Shown here in pieces: positions 41,752 through 55,864 of a stretch of DNA of 64,000 nucleotides. Source of the DNA: Sacculina carcini (lineage: Eukaryota; Arthropoda; Thecostraca; Sacculinidae); contig OU696578.1 of assembly GCA_916048095.2 (NCBI GenBank), positions 9,801,045 to 9,865,044 on the forward strand. Reading direction: 5' to 3'. The notes below the pieces were generated by a model, which did not search any database, had not been told where the DNA came from, and saw nothing but the letters and a program-made list of their open reading frames with translations. The position numbers and the translations under genes were made by a program. The first letter of the stretch is position 1. The number at the start of each line of letters is the position of its first letter.

Positions 41752-44700
41752 ACTTAGCTAACACTTAGGGCACACTTATGTAACACTTAGGGCAAACTTA
41801 GGTAACACTTAAGGCACACTTAGGTATCACTTAGGTAACACTTAGGGCACACTTAGGTATCACTTAGGGCACACTTGGGTAACACTTAGGGCACACTTAG
41901 GTAACACTTAGGTAACACTTAGGGCACACTTAGGTAACGCTTAGGGCACACTTAGGTAACACTTAGGGCACACTTAGGTAACACTTAGGGCACACTTAGG
42001 TAACACTTATGTAACACTTAGGGCACACTTAGGTAACACTTAGGGCACACTTAGGTAACACTTAGGGCACACTTAGGTAACACTTAGGTAACACTTAGGG
42101 CACACTTAGGTAACACTTAGGGCACACTTAGGTAACACTTAGGGCACACTTAGGTAACACTTAGGGCACACTTAGGTAACACTTAGGGCACACTTAGGTA
42201 ACACTTAGGGCACACTTAGGTAACACTTAGGGCACACTTAGGTAACACTTAGGTAACACTTAGGGCACACTTAGGTAACTCTTAGGGCACACGTTGGTAA
42301 CACTTAGGTAACACTTAGGGCACACTTAGGTAACACTTAGGGCACACTTAGGTAACACTTAGGGCACACTTAGGTAACACTTAGGTAACACTTAGGGCAC
42401 ACTTAGGTAACACTTAGGGCACACTTAGGTAACACTTAGGGCACACTTAGGTAACACTTAGGGCACACTTAGGGCACACTTAGGTAGGCACTTAGGTAAC
42501 ACTTAGGGCACACTTAGGTAACACTTAGGGCACACTTAGGTAACACTTAGGGCATACTTAGGTAACACTTAGGGCACACTTAGGTAACACTTAGGGCACA
42601 CTTAGGGCACACTTAGGTAACACTTAGGGCACACTTAGGTAACACTTAGGGCACACGTAGGTAACACTTAGGGCACACTTAGGTAACACTTAGGGCACAC
42701 TTAGGTAACACTTAATTAACACTTAGGGCACACTTAGGTAACACTTAGGTAACACTTAGGGCACACTTATGTAACACTTAGGGCAAACTTAGGTAACACT
42801 TAGGGCACACTTAGGTATCACTTAGGTAACACTTAGGGCACACTTAGGTATCACTTAGGTAACACTTAGGGCACACTTAGGTAACACTTAGGTAACACTT
42901 AGGGCACACTTATGTAACACTTAGGGCAAACTTAGGTAACACTTAGGGCACACTTAGGTAACACTTAGGGCACACTTAGGTATCACTTAGGTAACACTTA
43001 GGGCACACTTAGGTATCACTTAGGGCACACTTAGGTAACACTTAGGGCACACTTAGGTAACACTTAGGTAACACTTAGGGCACACTTAGGTAACACTTAG
43101 GGCACACTTAGGTAACACTTAGGGCACACTTAGGTAACACTTAGGTAACACTTAGGGCACACTTAGGTAACACTTAGGGCACACTTAGGTAACACTTAGG
43201 TAACACTTAGGTCACACTTAGGTAACACTTAGGGCACACTTAGGTAACACTTAGGGCACACTTAGGTAACACTTAGGTAACACTTAGGTAACACTTAGGT
43301 AACACTTAGGGCACACTTATGTAACACTTAGGGCAAACTTAGGTAACACTTAGGGCACACTTAGGTATCACTTAGGTAACACTTAGGGTACACTTAGGTA
43401 TCACTTAGGGCACACTTAGGTAACACTTAGGGCACACTTAGGTAACACTTAGGTAACACTTAGGGCACACTTAGGTAACACTTAGGGCACACTTAGGTAA
43501 CACTTAGGGCACACTTAGGTAACACTTAGGGCACACTTAGGTAACACTTAGGGCACACTTAGGTAACACTTAGGTAACACTTAGGGCACACTTAGGTAAC
43601 ACTTAGGGCACACTTAGGTAACACTTAGGGCACACTTAGGTAACACTTAGGGCACACTTAGGTAACACTTAGGGCACACTTAGGTAACACTTAGGGCACA
43701 CTTAGGTAACACTTAGGGCACACTTAGGTAACACTTAGGGCACACTTAGGTAACACTTAGGGCACACTTAGGTAACACTTAGGGCACACTTAGGTAACAC
43801 TTAGGGCACACTTAGGTAACACTTAGGTAACACTTAGGGCACACTTAGGTAACACTTAGGGCACACTTAGGTAACACTTGGGTAACACTTAGGTAACACT
43901 TAGGGTACACTTAGGTAACACTTGGGTAACACTTAGGTAACACTTAGGTAACACTTAGGTAACACTTAGGGTACACTTAGGTAACACTTAGGGCACACTT
44001 AGGTAACACTTAGGGCACACTGAGGTAACACTTAGGGCACACTTAGGTAACACTTAGGGCACACTTAGGTAACACTTAGGGCACACTTAGGTAACACTTA
44101 GGGCACACTTAGGTAACACTTAGGTAACACTTAGGGCACACTTAGCTAACACTTAGGGCACACTTATGTAACACTTAGGGCAAACTTAGGTAACACTTAA
44201 GGCACACTTAGGTATCACTTAGGTAACACTTAGGGCACACTTAGGTATCACTTAGGGCACACTTAGGTAACACTTAGGGCACACTTAGGTAACACTTAGG
44301 GCACACGTAGGTAACACTTAGGGCACACTTAGGTAACACTTAGGGCACACTTAGGTAACACTTAGGGCACACTTAGGTAACACTTAGGGCACACTTAGGT
44401 AACACTTAGGGCACACTTAGGTAACACTTAGGGCACACTTAGGTAACACTTAGGGCACACTTAGGGCACACTTAGGTAACACTTAGGGCACACTTAGGTA
44501 ACACTTAGGACACACGTAGGTAACACTTAGGGCACACTTAGGTAACACTTAGGGCACACTTAGGTAACACTTAGGGCACACTTAGGTAACACTTAGGGCA
44601 CACTAAGGTAACACTTAGGGCACACTTAGGGCACACTTAGGTAACACTTAGGGCACACTTAGGGCACACTTAGGGCACACTTAGGTAACACTTAGGGCAC

Positions 44701-44821
44701 ACTGAGGTAACACTTAGGGCACACTTAGGTAACACTTAGGGCACACTTAGGTAACACTTAGGGCACACTTAGGTAACACTTAGGGCACACTTAGGTAACA
44801 CTTAGATAACACTTAGGGCAC
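41752..44821. repeat. Composite HOR-1/HOR-2 super-repeat, copy 1 (3070 bp)
   Basis: The block starts at ACTTAGCTAAC (41752) and runs to the matching monomer at 44822. It contains a rare GGTAACGCTT (41938), a complete HOR-1 cassette (12-mer 42485, TTAATTAA 42712) and a short HOR-2 stretch beginning with ACTTGGGTAAC at 43876. It then has a further GCTAAC block at 44140 and a CACTAAGG variant at 44602. The exact multiples in the next copies mark this as a unit amplified as a whole. Confidence 0.82.
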
Positions 44822-47800
44822 ACTTAGCTAACACTTAGGGCACACTTATGTAACACTTAGGGCAAACTTAGGTAACACTTAAGGCACACTTAGGTATCAC
44901 TTAGGTAACACTTAGGGCACACTTAGGTATCACTTAGGGCACACTTGGGTAACACTTAGGGCACACTTAGGTAACACTTAGGTAACACTTAGGGCACACT
45001 TAGGTAACGCTTAGGGCACACTTAGGTAACACTTAGGGCACACTTAGGTAACACTTAGGGCACACTTAGGTAACACTTATGTAACACTTAGGGCACACTT
45101 AGGTAACACTTAGGGCACACTTAGGTAACACTTAGGGCACACTTAGGTAACACTTAGGGCACACTTAGGTAACACTTAGGGCACACTTAGGTAACACTTA
45201 GGGCACACTTAGGTAACACTTAGGGCACACTTAGGTAACACTTAGGGCACACTTAGGTAACACTTAGGGCACACTTAGGTAACACTTAGGGCACACTTAG
45301 GTAACACTTAGGTAACACTTAGGGCACACTTAGGTAACACTTAGGGCACACGTTGGTAACACTTAGGTAACACTTAGGGCACACTTAGGTAACACTTAGG
45401 GCACACTTAGGTAACACTTAGGGCACACTTAGGTAACACTTAGGTAACACTTAGGGCACACTTAGGTAACACTTAGGGCACACTTAGGTAACACTTAGGG
45501 CACACTTAGGTAACACTTAGGGCACACTTAGGGCACACTTAGGTAGGCACTTAGGTAACACTTAGGGCACACTTAGGTAACACTTAGGGCACACTTAGGT
45601 AACACTTAGGGCATACTTAGGTAACACTTAGGGCACACTTAGGTAACACTTAGGGCACACTTAGGGCACACTTAGGTAACACTTAGGGCACACTTAGGTA
45701 ACACTTAGGGCACACGTAGGTAACACTTAGGGCACACTTAGGTAACACTTAGGGCACACTTAGGTAACACTTAATTAACACTTAGGGCACACTTAGGTAA
45801 CACTTAGGTAACACTTAGGGCACACTTAGGTAACACTTAGGGCAAACTTAGGTAACACTTAGGGCACACTTAGGTATCACTTAGGTAACACTTAGGGCAC
45901 ACTTAGGTATCACTTAGGGCACACTTAGGTAACACTTAGGGCACACTTAGGTAACACTTAGGTAACACTTAGGGCACACTTATGTAACACTTAGGGCAAA
46001 CTTAGGTAACACTTAGGGCACACTTAGGTAACACTTAGGGCACACTTAGGTATCACTTAGGTAACACTTAGGGCACACTTAGGTATCACTTAGGGCACAC
46101 TTAGGTAACACTTAGGGCACACTTAGGTAACACTTAGGTAACACTTAGGGCACACTTAGGTAACACTTAGGGCACACTTAGGTAACACTTAGGGCACACT
46201 TAGGTAACACTTAGGTAACACTTAGGGCACACTTAGGTAACACTTAGGGCACACTTAGGTAACACTTAGGTAACACTTAGGTCACACTTAGGTAACACTT
46301 AGGGCACACTTAGGTAACACTTAGGGCACACTTAGGTAACACTTAGGTAACACTTAGGTAACACTTAGGTAACACTTAGGGCACACTTATGTAACACTTA
46401 GGGCAAACTTAGGTAACACTTAGGGCACACTTAGGTATCACTTAGGTAACACTTAGGGTACACTTAGGTATCACTTAGGGCACACTTAGGTAACACTTAG
46501 GGCACACTTAGGTAACACTTAGGTAACACTTAGGGCACACTTAGGTAACACTTAGGGCACACTTAGGTAACACTTAGGGCACACTTAGGTAACACTTAGG
46601 GCACACTTAGGTAACACTTAGGGCACACTTAGGTAACACTTAGGTAACACTTAGGGCACACTTAGGGCACACTTAGGTAACACTTAGGGCACACTTAGGT
46701 AACACTTAGGGCACACTTAGGTAACACTTAGGGCACACTTAGGTAACACTTAGGGCACACTTAGGTAACACTTAGGGCACACTTAGGTAACACTTAGGGC
46801 ACACTTAGGTAACACTTAGGGCACACTTAGGTAACACTTAGGGCACACTTAGGTAACACTTAGGGCACACTTAGGTAACACTTAGGTAACACTTAGGGCA
46901 CACTTAGGTAACACTTAGGGCACACTTAGGTAACACTTGGGTAACACTTAGGTAACACTTAGGGTACACTTAGGTAACACTTGGGTAACACTTAGGTAAC
47001 ACTTAGGTAACACTTAGGTAACACTTAGGGTACACTTAGGTAACACTTAGGGCACACTTAGGTAACACTTAGGTAACACTTAGGGTACACTTAGGTAACA
47101 CTTAGGGCACACTTAGGTAACACTTAGGGCACACGTAGGTAACACTTAGGGCACACGTAGGTAACACTTAGGGCACACTTAGGTAACACTTAGGGCACAC
47201 TTAGGTAACACTTAGGTAACACTTAGGGCACACTTAGGTAACACTTAGGGCACACTTAGGTAACACTTAGGTAACACTTAGGGTACACTTAGGTAACACT
47301 TAGGGCACACTTAGGTAACACTTAGGTAACACTTAGGGCACACTTAGGTAACACTTAGGGCACACTTAGGTAACACTTAGGGCACACTTAGGTAACACTT
47401 AGGGCACACTTAGGTAACACTTAGGGCACACTTAGGTAACACTTAGGTAACACTTAGGGCACACTTAGGTAACACTTAGGGCACACTTAGGTAACACTTA
47501 GGGCACACTGAGGTAACACTTAGGGCACACTTAGGTAACACTTAGGTAACACTTGGGTAACACTTAGGTAACACTTAGGTAACATTTAGGTAACACTTAG
47601 GGTACACTTAGGTAACACTTAGGGCACACTTAGGTAACACTTAGGTAACACTTAGGGTACACTTAGGTAACACTTAGGGCACACTTATGTAACACTTAGG
47701 GCAAACTTAGGTAACACTTAGGGCACACTTAGGTATCACTTAGGTAACACTTAGGGCACACTTAGGTATCACTTAGGGCACACTTAGGTAACACTTAGGG

Positions 47801-48914
47801 CACACTTAGGTAACACTTAGGTAACACTTAGGTAACACTTAGGTAACACTTAGGGTACACTTAGGTAACACTTAGGGCACACTTAGGTAACACTTAGGTA
47901 ACACTTAGGGTACACTTAGGTAACACTTAGGGCACACTTAGGTAACACTTAGGGCACACGTAGGTAACACTTAGGGCACACTTAGGTAACACTTAGGGCA
48001 CACTTAGGTAACACTTAGGTAACACTTAGGGCACACTTAGGTAACACTTAGGTAACACTTAGGGTACACTTAGGTAACACTTAGGGCACACTTATGTAAC
48101 ACTTAGGGCAAACTTAGGTAACACTTAGGGCACACTTAGGTATCACTTAGGTAACACTTAGGGCACACTTAGGTAACACTTAGGGCACACTTAGGTAACA
48201 CTTAGGGCACACTTAGGTAACACTTAGGTAACACTTAGGGCACACTTAGGTAACACTTAGGGCACACTTAGGTAACACTTGGGTAACACTTAGGTAACAC
48301 TTAGGGTACACTTAGGTAACACTTGGGTAACACTTAGGTAACACTTAGGTAACACTTAGGTAACACTTAGGGTACACTTAGGTAACACTTAGGGCACACT
48401 TAGGTAACACTTAGGTAACACTTAGGGTACACTTAGGTAACACTTAGGGCACACTTAGGTAACACTTAGGGCACACGTAGGTAACACTTAGGGCACACGT
48501 AGGTAACACTTAGGGCACACTTAGGTAACACTTAGGGCACACTTAGGTAACACTTAGGTAACACTTAGGGCACACTTAGGTAACACTTAGGGCACACTTA
48601 GGTAACACTTAGGGCACACTTAGGTAACACTTAGGTAACACTTAGGGCACACTTAGGTAACACTTAGGGCACACTTAGGTAACACTTAGGGCACACGTAG
48701 GTAACACTTAGGGCACACTTAGGTAACACTTAGGGCACACTTAGGTAACACTTAGGTAACACTTAGGGCACACTTAGGTAACACTTAGGGCACACTGAGG
48801 TAACACTTAGGGCACACTTAGGTAACACTTAGGGCACACTTAGGTAACACTTAGGGCACACTTAGGTAACACTTAGGGCACACTTAGGTAACACTTAGAT
48901 AACACTTAGGGCAC
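44822..48914. repeat. Composite HOR-1/HOR-2 super-repeat, copy 2 (4093 bp)
   Basis: GCTAAC at 44822, GGTAACGCTT at 45008, the 12-mer at 45544, TTAATTAA at 45771 and ACTTGGGTAAC at 46935 repeat the order of copy 1 (offset 3059-3070 bp). The HOR-2 part is longer than in copy 1, running from 46935 to about 48890, and includes ATTTAGG near 47584 and two TATGTAAC blocks. A rare ACTTAGATAAC variant sits just before the start (44801-44807), and again 4093 bp later near 48897. Confidence 0.82.
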
Positions 48915-51082
48915 ACTTAGCTAACACTTAGGGCACACTTATGTAACACTTAGGGCAAACTTAGGTAACACTTAATGCACACTTAGGTATCACTTAGGTA
49001 ACACTTAGGGCACACTTAGGTATCACTTAGGGCACACTTGGGTAACACTTAGGGCACACTTAGGTAACACTTAGGTAACACTTAGGGCACACTTAGGTAA
49101 CGCTTAGGGCACACTTAGGTAACACTTAGGGCACACTTAGGTAACACTTAGGGCACACTTAGGTAACACTTATGTAACACTTAGGGCACACTTAGGTAAC
49201 ACTTAGGGCACACTTAGGTAACACTTAGGGCACACTTAGGTAACACTTAGGGCACACTTAGGTAACACTTAGGGCACACTTAGGTAACACTTAGGGCACA
49301 CTTAGGTAACACTTAGGGCACACTTAGGTAACACTTAGGGCACACTTAGGTAACACTTAGGGCACACTTAGGTAACACTTAGGGCACACTTAGGTAACAC
49401 TTAGGTAACACTTAGGGCACACTTAGGTAACACTTAGGGCACACGTTGGTAACACTTAGGTAACACTTAGGGCACACTTAGGTAACACTTAGGGCACACT
49501 TAGGTAACACTTAGGGCACACTTAGGTAACACTTAGGTAACACTTAGGGCACACTTAGGTAACACTTAGGGCACACTTAGGTAACACTTAGGGCACACTT
49601 AGGTAACACTTAGGGCACACTTAGGGCACACTTAGGTAGGCACTTAGGTAACACTTAGGGCACACTTAGGTAACACTTAGGGCACACTTAGGTAACACTT
49701 AGGGCATACTTAGGTAACACTTAGGGCACACTTAGGTAACACTTAGGGCACACTTAGGGCACACTTAGGTAACACTTAGGGCACACTTAGGTAACACTTA
49801 GGGCACACGTAGGTAACACTTAGGGCACACTTAGGTAACACTTAGGGCACACTTAGGTAACACTTAATTAACACTTAGGGCACACTTAGGTAACACTTAG
49901 GTAACACTTAGGGCACACTTATGTAACACTTAGGGCAAACTTAGGTAACACTTAGGGCACACTTAGGTATCACTTAGGTAACACTTAGGGCACACTTAGG
50001 TATCACTTAGGGCACACTTAGGTAACACTTAGGGCACACTTAGGTAACACTTAGGTAACACTTAGGGCACACTTATGTAACACTTAGGGCAAACTTAGGT
50101 AACACTTAGGGCACACTTAGGTAACACTTAGGGCACACTTAGGTATCACTTAGGTAACACTTAGGGCACACTTAGGTATCACTTAGGGCACACTTAGGTA
50201 ACACTTAGGGCACACTTAGGTAACACTTAGGTAACACTTAGGGCACACTTAGGTAACACTTAGGGCACACTTAGGTAACACTTAGGGCACACTTAGGTAA
50301 CACTTAGGTAACACTTAGGGCACACTTAGGTAACACTTAGGGCACACTTAGGTAACACTTAGGTAACACTTAGGTCACACTTAGGTAACACTTAGGGCAC
50401 ACTTAGGTAACACTTAGGGCACACTTAGGTAACACTTAGGTAACACTTAGGTAACACTTAGGTAACACTTAGGGCACACTTATGTAACACTTAGGGCAAA
50501 CTTAGGTAACACTTAGGGCACACTTAGGTATCACTTAGGTAACACTTAGGGTACACTTAGGTATCACTTAGGGCACACTTAGGTAACACTTAGGGCACAC
50601 TTAGGTAACACTTAGGTAACACTTAGGGCACACTTAGGTAACACTTAGGGCACACTTAGGTAACACTTAGGGCACACTTAGGTAACACTTAGGGCACACT
50701 TAGGTAACACTTAGGGCACACTTAGGTAACACTTAGGTAACACTTAGGGCACACTTAGGTAACACTTAGGGCACACTTAGGTAACACTTAGGGCACACTT
50801 AGGTAACACTTAGGGCACACTTAGGTAACACTTAGGGCACACTTAGGTAACACTTAGGGCACACTTAGGTAACACTTAGGGCACACTTAGGTAACACTTA
50901 GGGCACACTTAGGTAACACTTAGGGCACACTTAGGTAACACTTAGGGCACACTTAGGTAACACTTAGGGCACACTTAGGTAACACTTAGGGCACACTTAG
51001 GTAACACTTAGGGCACACTTAGGTAACACTTAGGTAACACTTAGGGCACACTTAGGTAACACTTAGGGCACACTTAGGTAAC
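48915..51082. repeat. Composite super-repeat, copy 3: HOR-1 part
   Basis: GCTAAC at 48915, GGTAACGCTT at 49101, the 12-mer at 49637 and TTAATTAA at 49864 are each 4093 bp after their counterparts in copy 2. After GGGCAA an ACTTAATGCAC replaces the usual ACTTAAGGCAC (near 48972), a private change. This is the last HOR-1 cassette in the window. Confidence 0.83.
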
Positions 51083-51643
51083 ACTTGGGTAACACTTAGG
51101 TAACACTTAGGGTACACTTAGGTAACACTTAGGTAACACTTAGGTAACACTTAGGTAACACTTAGGGTACACTTAGGTAACACTTAGGGCACACTTAGGT
51201 AACACTTAGGTAACACTTAGGGTACACTTAGGTAACACTTAGGGCACACTTAGGTAACACTTAGGGCACACGTAGGTAACACTTAGGGCACACGTAGGTA
51301 ACACTTAGGGCACACTTAGGTAACACTTAGGGCACACTTAGGTAACACTTAGGTAACACTTAGGGCACACTTAGGTAACACTTAGGGCACACTTAGGTAA
51401 CACTTAGGGCACACTTAGGTAACACTTAGGTAACACTTAGGGCACACTTAGGTAACACTTAGGGCACACTTAGGTAACACTTAGGGCACACGTAGGTAAC
51501 ACTTAGGGCACACTTAGGTAACACTTAGGGCACACTTAGGTAACACTTAGGTAACACTTAGGGCACACTTAGGTAACACTTAGGGCACACTTAGGTAACA
51601 CTTAGGGCACACTTAGGTAACACTTAGGGCACACTTAGGTAAC

Positions 51644-52116
51644 TCTTAGGGCACACTTAGGTAACACTTAGGGCACACTTAGGTAACACTTAGGTAACAC
51701 TTAGGGCACACTTAGGTAACACTTAGGTAACACTTAGGGCACACTTAGGTAACACTTAGGTAACACTTAGGGCACACTTAGGTAACACTTAGGTAACACT
51801 TAGGTAACACTTAGGTAACACTTAGGTAACACTTAGGTAACACTTAGGTAACACTTAGGTAACACTTAGGTAACACTTAGGGTACACTTAGGTAACACTT
51901 AGGTAACACTTAGGTAACACTTAGGTAACACTTAGGTAACACTTAGGTAAAACTTAGGGTACACTTAGGTAACACTTAGGGTACACTTAGGTAACACTTA
52001 GGGCACACTTAGGTAACACTTAGGGCACACTGAGGTAACACTTAGGGCACACTTAGGTAACACTTAGGTAACACTTGGGTAACACTTAGGTAACACTTAG
52101 GTAACATTTAGGTAAC
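51644..52116. repeat. HOR-2 landmark module (representative)
   Basis: The order is TCTTAGGGCAC (51644), several A/B monomers, nine A monomers in a row (51776-51874), ACTTAGGGTAC, six A monomers, ACTTAGGTAAA (AAAAC at 51949), two GGGTAC variants, CTGAGG, TTGGGTAAC and ATTTAGGTAAC (52106). The first interval is 305 bp in every copy that has both ends. The AAAAC-to-ATTTAGG interval is 157 bp here and at 61398, and 146 bp at 63147, where one monomer is missing. Confidence 0.88.
51776..51874. repeat. Pure run of nine ACTTAGGTAAC monomers (99 bp)
   Basis: Nine identical A monomers sit between a B monomer and an ACTTAGGGTAC. The same 99-bp run starts at 38342, 53921, 55692, 58189, 58728, 61225 and 62974. 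The copy at 40476 has ten monomers (110 bp). Perfect short tandem runs normally vary in length by slippage, so the nearly constant count suggests recent amplification of the whole module. Confidence 0.9.
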
Positions 52117-55100
52117 ACTTAGGGTACACTTAGGTAACACTTAGGGCACACTTAGGTAACACTTAGGTAACACTTAGGGTACACTTAGGTAACACTTAGG
52201 GCACACTTATGTAACACTTAGGGCAAACTTAGGTAACACTTAGGGCACACTTAGGTATCACTTAGGTAACACTTAGGGCACACTTAGGTATCACTTAGGG
52301 CACACTTAGGTAACACTTAGGGCACACTTAGGTAACACTTAGGTAACACTTAGGTAACACTTAGGTAACACTTAGGGTACACTTAGGTAACACTTAGGGC
52401 ACACTTAGGTAACACTTAGGTAACACTTAGGGTACACTTAGGTAACACTTAGGGCACACTTAGGTAACACTTAGGGCACACGTAGGTAACACTTAGGGCA
52501 CACTTAGGTAACACTTAGGGCACACTTAGGTAACACTTAGGTAACACTTAGGTAACACTTAGGGCACACTTAGGTAACACTTAGGGCACACTTAGGTAAC
52601 ACTTAGGGCACACTTAGGTAACACTTAGGGCACACTTAGGTAACACTTAGGGCACACTTAGGTAACACTTAGGTAACACTTAGGGCACACTTAGGTAACA
52701 CTTAGGGCACACTTAGGGCACACTTAGGTAACACTTAGGGCACACTGAGGTAACACTTAGGGCACACTTAGGTAACACTTAGGGCACACTTAGGTAACAC
52801 TTAGGTAACACTTAGGGCACACTTAGGTAACACTTAGGGCACACTTAGGGCACACTTAGGTAACACTTAGGGCACACTGAGGTAACACTTAGGGCACACT
52901 TAGGTAACACTTAGGGCACACTTAGGTAACACTTAGGGCAAACTTAGGTAACACTTAGGGCACACTTAGGTATCACTTAGGTAACACTTAGGGCACACTT
53001 AGGTAACACTTAGGGCACACTTAGGTAACACTTAGGGCACACTTAGGTAACACTTAGGGCACACTTAGGTAACACTTAGGGCACACTTAGGTAACACTTA
53101 GGGCACACTTAGGTAACACTTAGGGCACACTTAGGTAACACTTAGGGCACACTTAGGTAACACTTAGGTAACACTTAGGGCACACTTAGGTAACACTTAG
53201 GGCACACTTAGGTAACACTTGGGTAACACTTAGGTAACACTTAGGGTACACTTAGGTAACACTTGGGTAACACTTAGGTAACACTTAGGTAACACTTAGG
53301 TAACACTTAGGGTACACTTAGGTAACACTTAGGGCACACTTAGGTAACACTTAGGTAACACTTAGGGTACACTTAGGTAACACTTAGGGCACACTTAGGT
53401 AACACTTAGGGCACACGTAGGTAACACTTAGGGCACACGTAGGTAACACTTAGGGCACACTTAGGTAACACTTAGGGCACACTTAGGTAACACTTAGGTA
53501 ACACTTAGGGCACACTTAGGTAACACTTAGGGCACACTTAGGTAACACTTAGGGCACACTTAGGTAACACTTAGGTAACACTTAGGGCACACTTAGGTAA
53601 CACTTAGGGCACACTTAGGTAACACTTAGGGCACACGTAGGTAACACTTAGGGCACACTTAGGTAACACTTAGGGCACACTTAGGTAACACTTAGGTAAC
53701 ACTTAGGGCACACTTAGGTAACACTTAGGGCACACTTAGGTAACACTTAGGGCACACTTAGGTAACACTTAGGGCACACTTAGGTAACTCTTAGGGCACA
53801 CTTAGGTAACACTTAGGGCACACTTAGGTAACACTTAGGTAACACTTAGGGCACACTTAGGTAACACTTAGGTAACACTTAGGGCACACTTAGGTAACAC
53901 TTAGGTAACACTTAGGGCACACTTAGGTAACACTTAGGTAACACTTAGGTAACACTTAGGTAACACTTAGGTAACACTTAGGTAACACTTAGGTAACACT
54001 TAGGTAACACTTAGGTAACACTTAGGGTACACTTAGGTAACACTTAGGTAACACTTAGGTAACACTTAGGTAACACTTAGGTAACACTTAGGTAAAACTT
54101 AGGGTACACTTAGGTAACACTTAGGGTACACTTAGGTAACACTTAGGGCACACTTAGGTAACACTTAGGGCACACTGAGGTAACACTTAGGGCACACTTA
54201 GGTAACACTTAGGTAACACTTGGGTAACACTTAGGTAACACTTAGGTAACATTTAGGTAACACTTAGGGTACACTTAGGTAACACTTAGGGCACACTTAG
54301 GTAACACTTAGGTAACACTTAGGGTACACTTAGGTAACACTTAGGGCACACTTATGTAACACTTAGGGCAAACTTAGGTAACACTTAGGGCACACTTAGG
54401 TATCACTTAGGTAACACTTAGGGCACACTTAGGTATCACTTAGGGCACACTTAGGTAACACTTAGGGCACACTTAGGTAACACTTAGGTAACACTTAGGT
54501 AACACTTAGGTAACACTTAGGGTACACTTAGGTAACACTTAGGGCACACTTAGGTAACACTTAGGTAACACTTAGGGTACACTTAGGTAACACTTAGGGC
54601 ACACGTAGGTAACACTTAGGGCACACGTAGGTAACACTTAGGGCACACTGAGGTAACACTTAGGGCACACTTAGGTAACACTTAGGGCACACTTAGGTAA
54701 CACTTAGGGCAAACTTAGGTAACACTTAGGGCACACTTAGGTATCACTTAGGTAACACTTAGGGCACACTTAGGTAACACTTAGGGCACACTTAGGTAAC
54801 ACTTAGGGCACACTTAGGTAACACTTAGGGCACACTTAGGTAACACTTAGGGCACACTTAGGTAACACTAAGGGCACACTTAGGTAACACTTAGGGCACA
54901 CTTAGGTAACACTTAGGGCACACTTAGGTAACACTTAGGTAACACTTAGGGCACACTTAGGTAACACTTAGGGCACACTTAGGTAACACTTGGGTAACAC
55001 TTAGGTAACACTTAGGGTACACTTAGGTAACACTTGGGTAACACTTAGGTAACACTTAGGTAACACTTAGGTAACACTTAGGGTACACTTAGGTAACACT

Positions 55101-55864
55101 TAGGGCACACTTAGGTAACACTTAGGTAACACTTAGGGTACACTTAGGTAACACTTAGGGCACACTTAGGTAACACTTAGGGCACACGTAGGTAACACTT
55201 AGGGCACACGTAGGTAACACTTAGGGCACACTTAGGTAACACTTAGGGCACACTTAGGTAACACTTAGGTAACACTTAGGGCACACTTAGGTAACACTTA
55301 GGGCACACTTAGGTAACACTTAGGGCACACTTAGGTAACACTTAGGTAACACTTAGGGCACACTTAGGTAACACTTAGGGCACACTTAGGTAACACTTAG
55401 GGCACACGTAGGTAACACTTAGGGCACACTTAGGTAACACTTAGGGCACACTTAGGTAACACTTAGGTAACACTTAGGGCACACTTAGGTAACACTTAGG
55501 GCACACTTAGGTAACACTTAGGGCACACTTAGGTAACACTTAGGGCACACTTAGGTAACTCTTAGGGCACACTTAGGTAACACTTAGGGCACACTTAGGT
55601 AACACTTAGGTAACACTTAGGGCACACTTAGGTAACACTTAGGTAACACTTAGGGCACACTTAGGTAACACTTAGGTAACACTTAGGGCACACTTAGGTA
55701 ACACTTAGGTAACACTTAGGTAACACTTAGGTAACACTTAGGTAACACTTAGGTAACACTTAGGTAACACTTAGGTAACACTTAGGTAACACTTAGGGTA
55801 CACTTAGGTAACACTTAGGTAACACTTAGGTAACACTTAGGTAACACTTAGGTAACACTTAGGT

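Noticed and set aside
3438..49871. TTAA-flanked transposon target sites at TTAATTAA
   Set aside because: The motif is a two-base variant of the A monomer in perfect 11-bp register, with no inserted sequence or terminal repeats.
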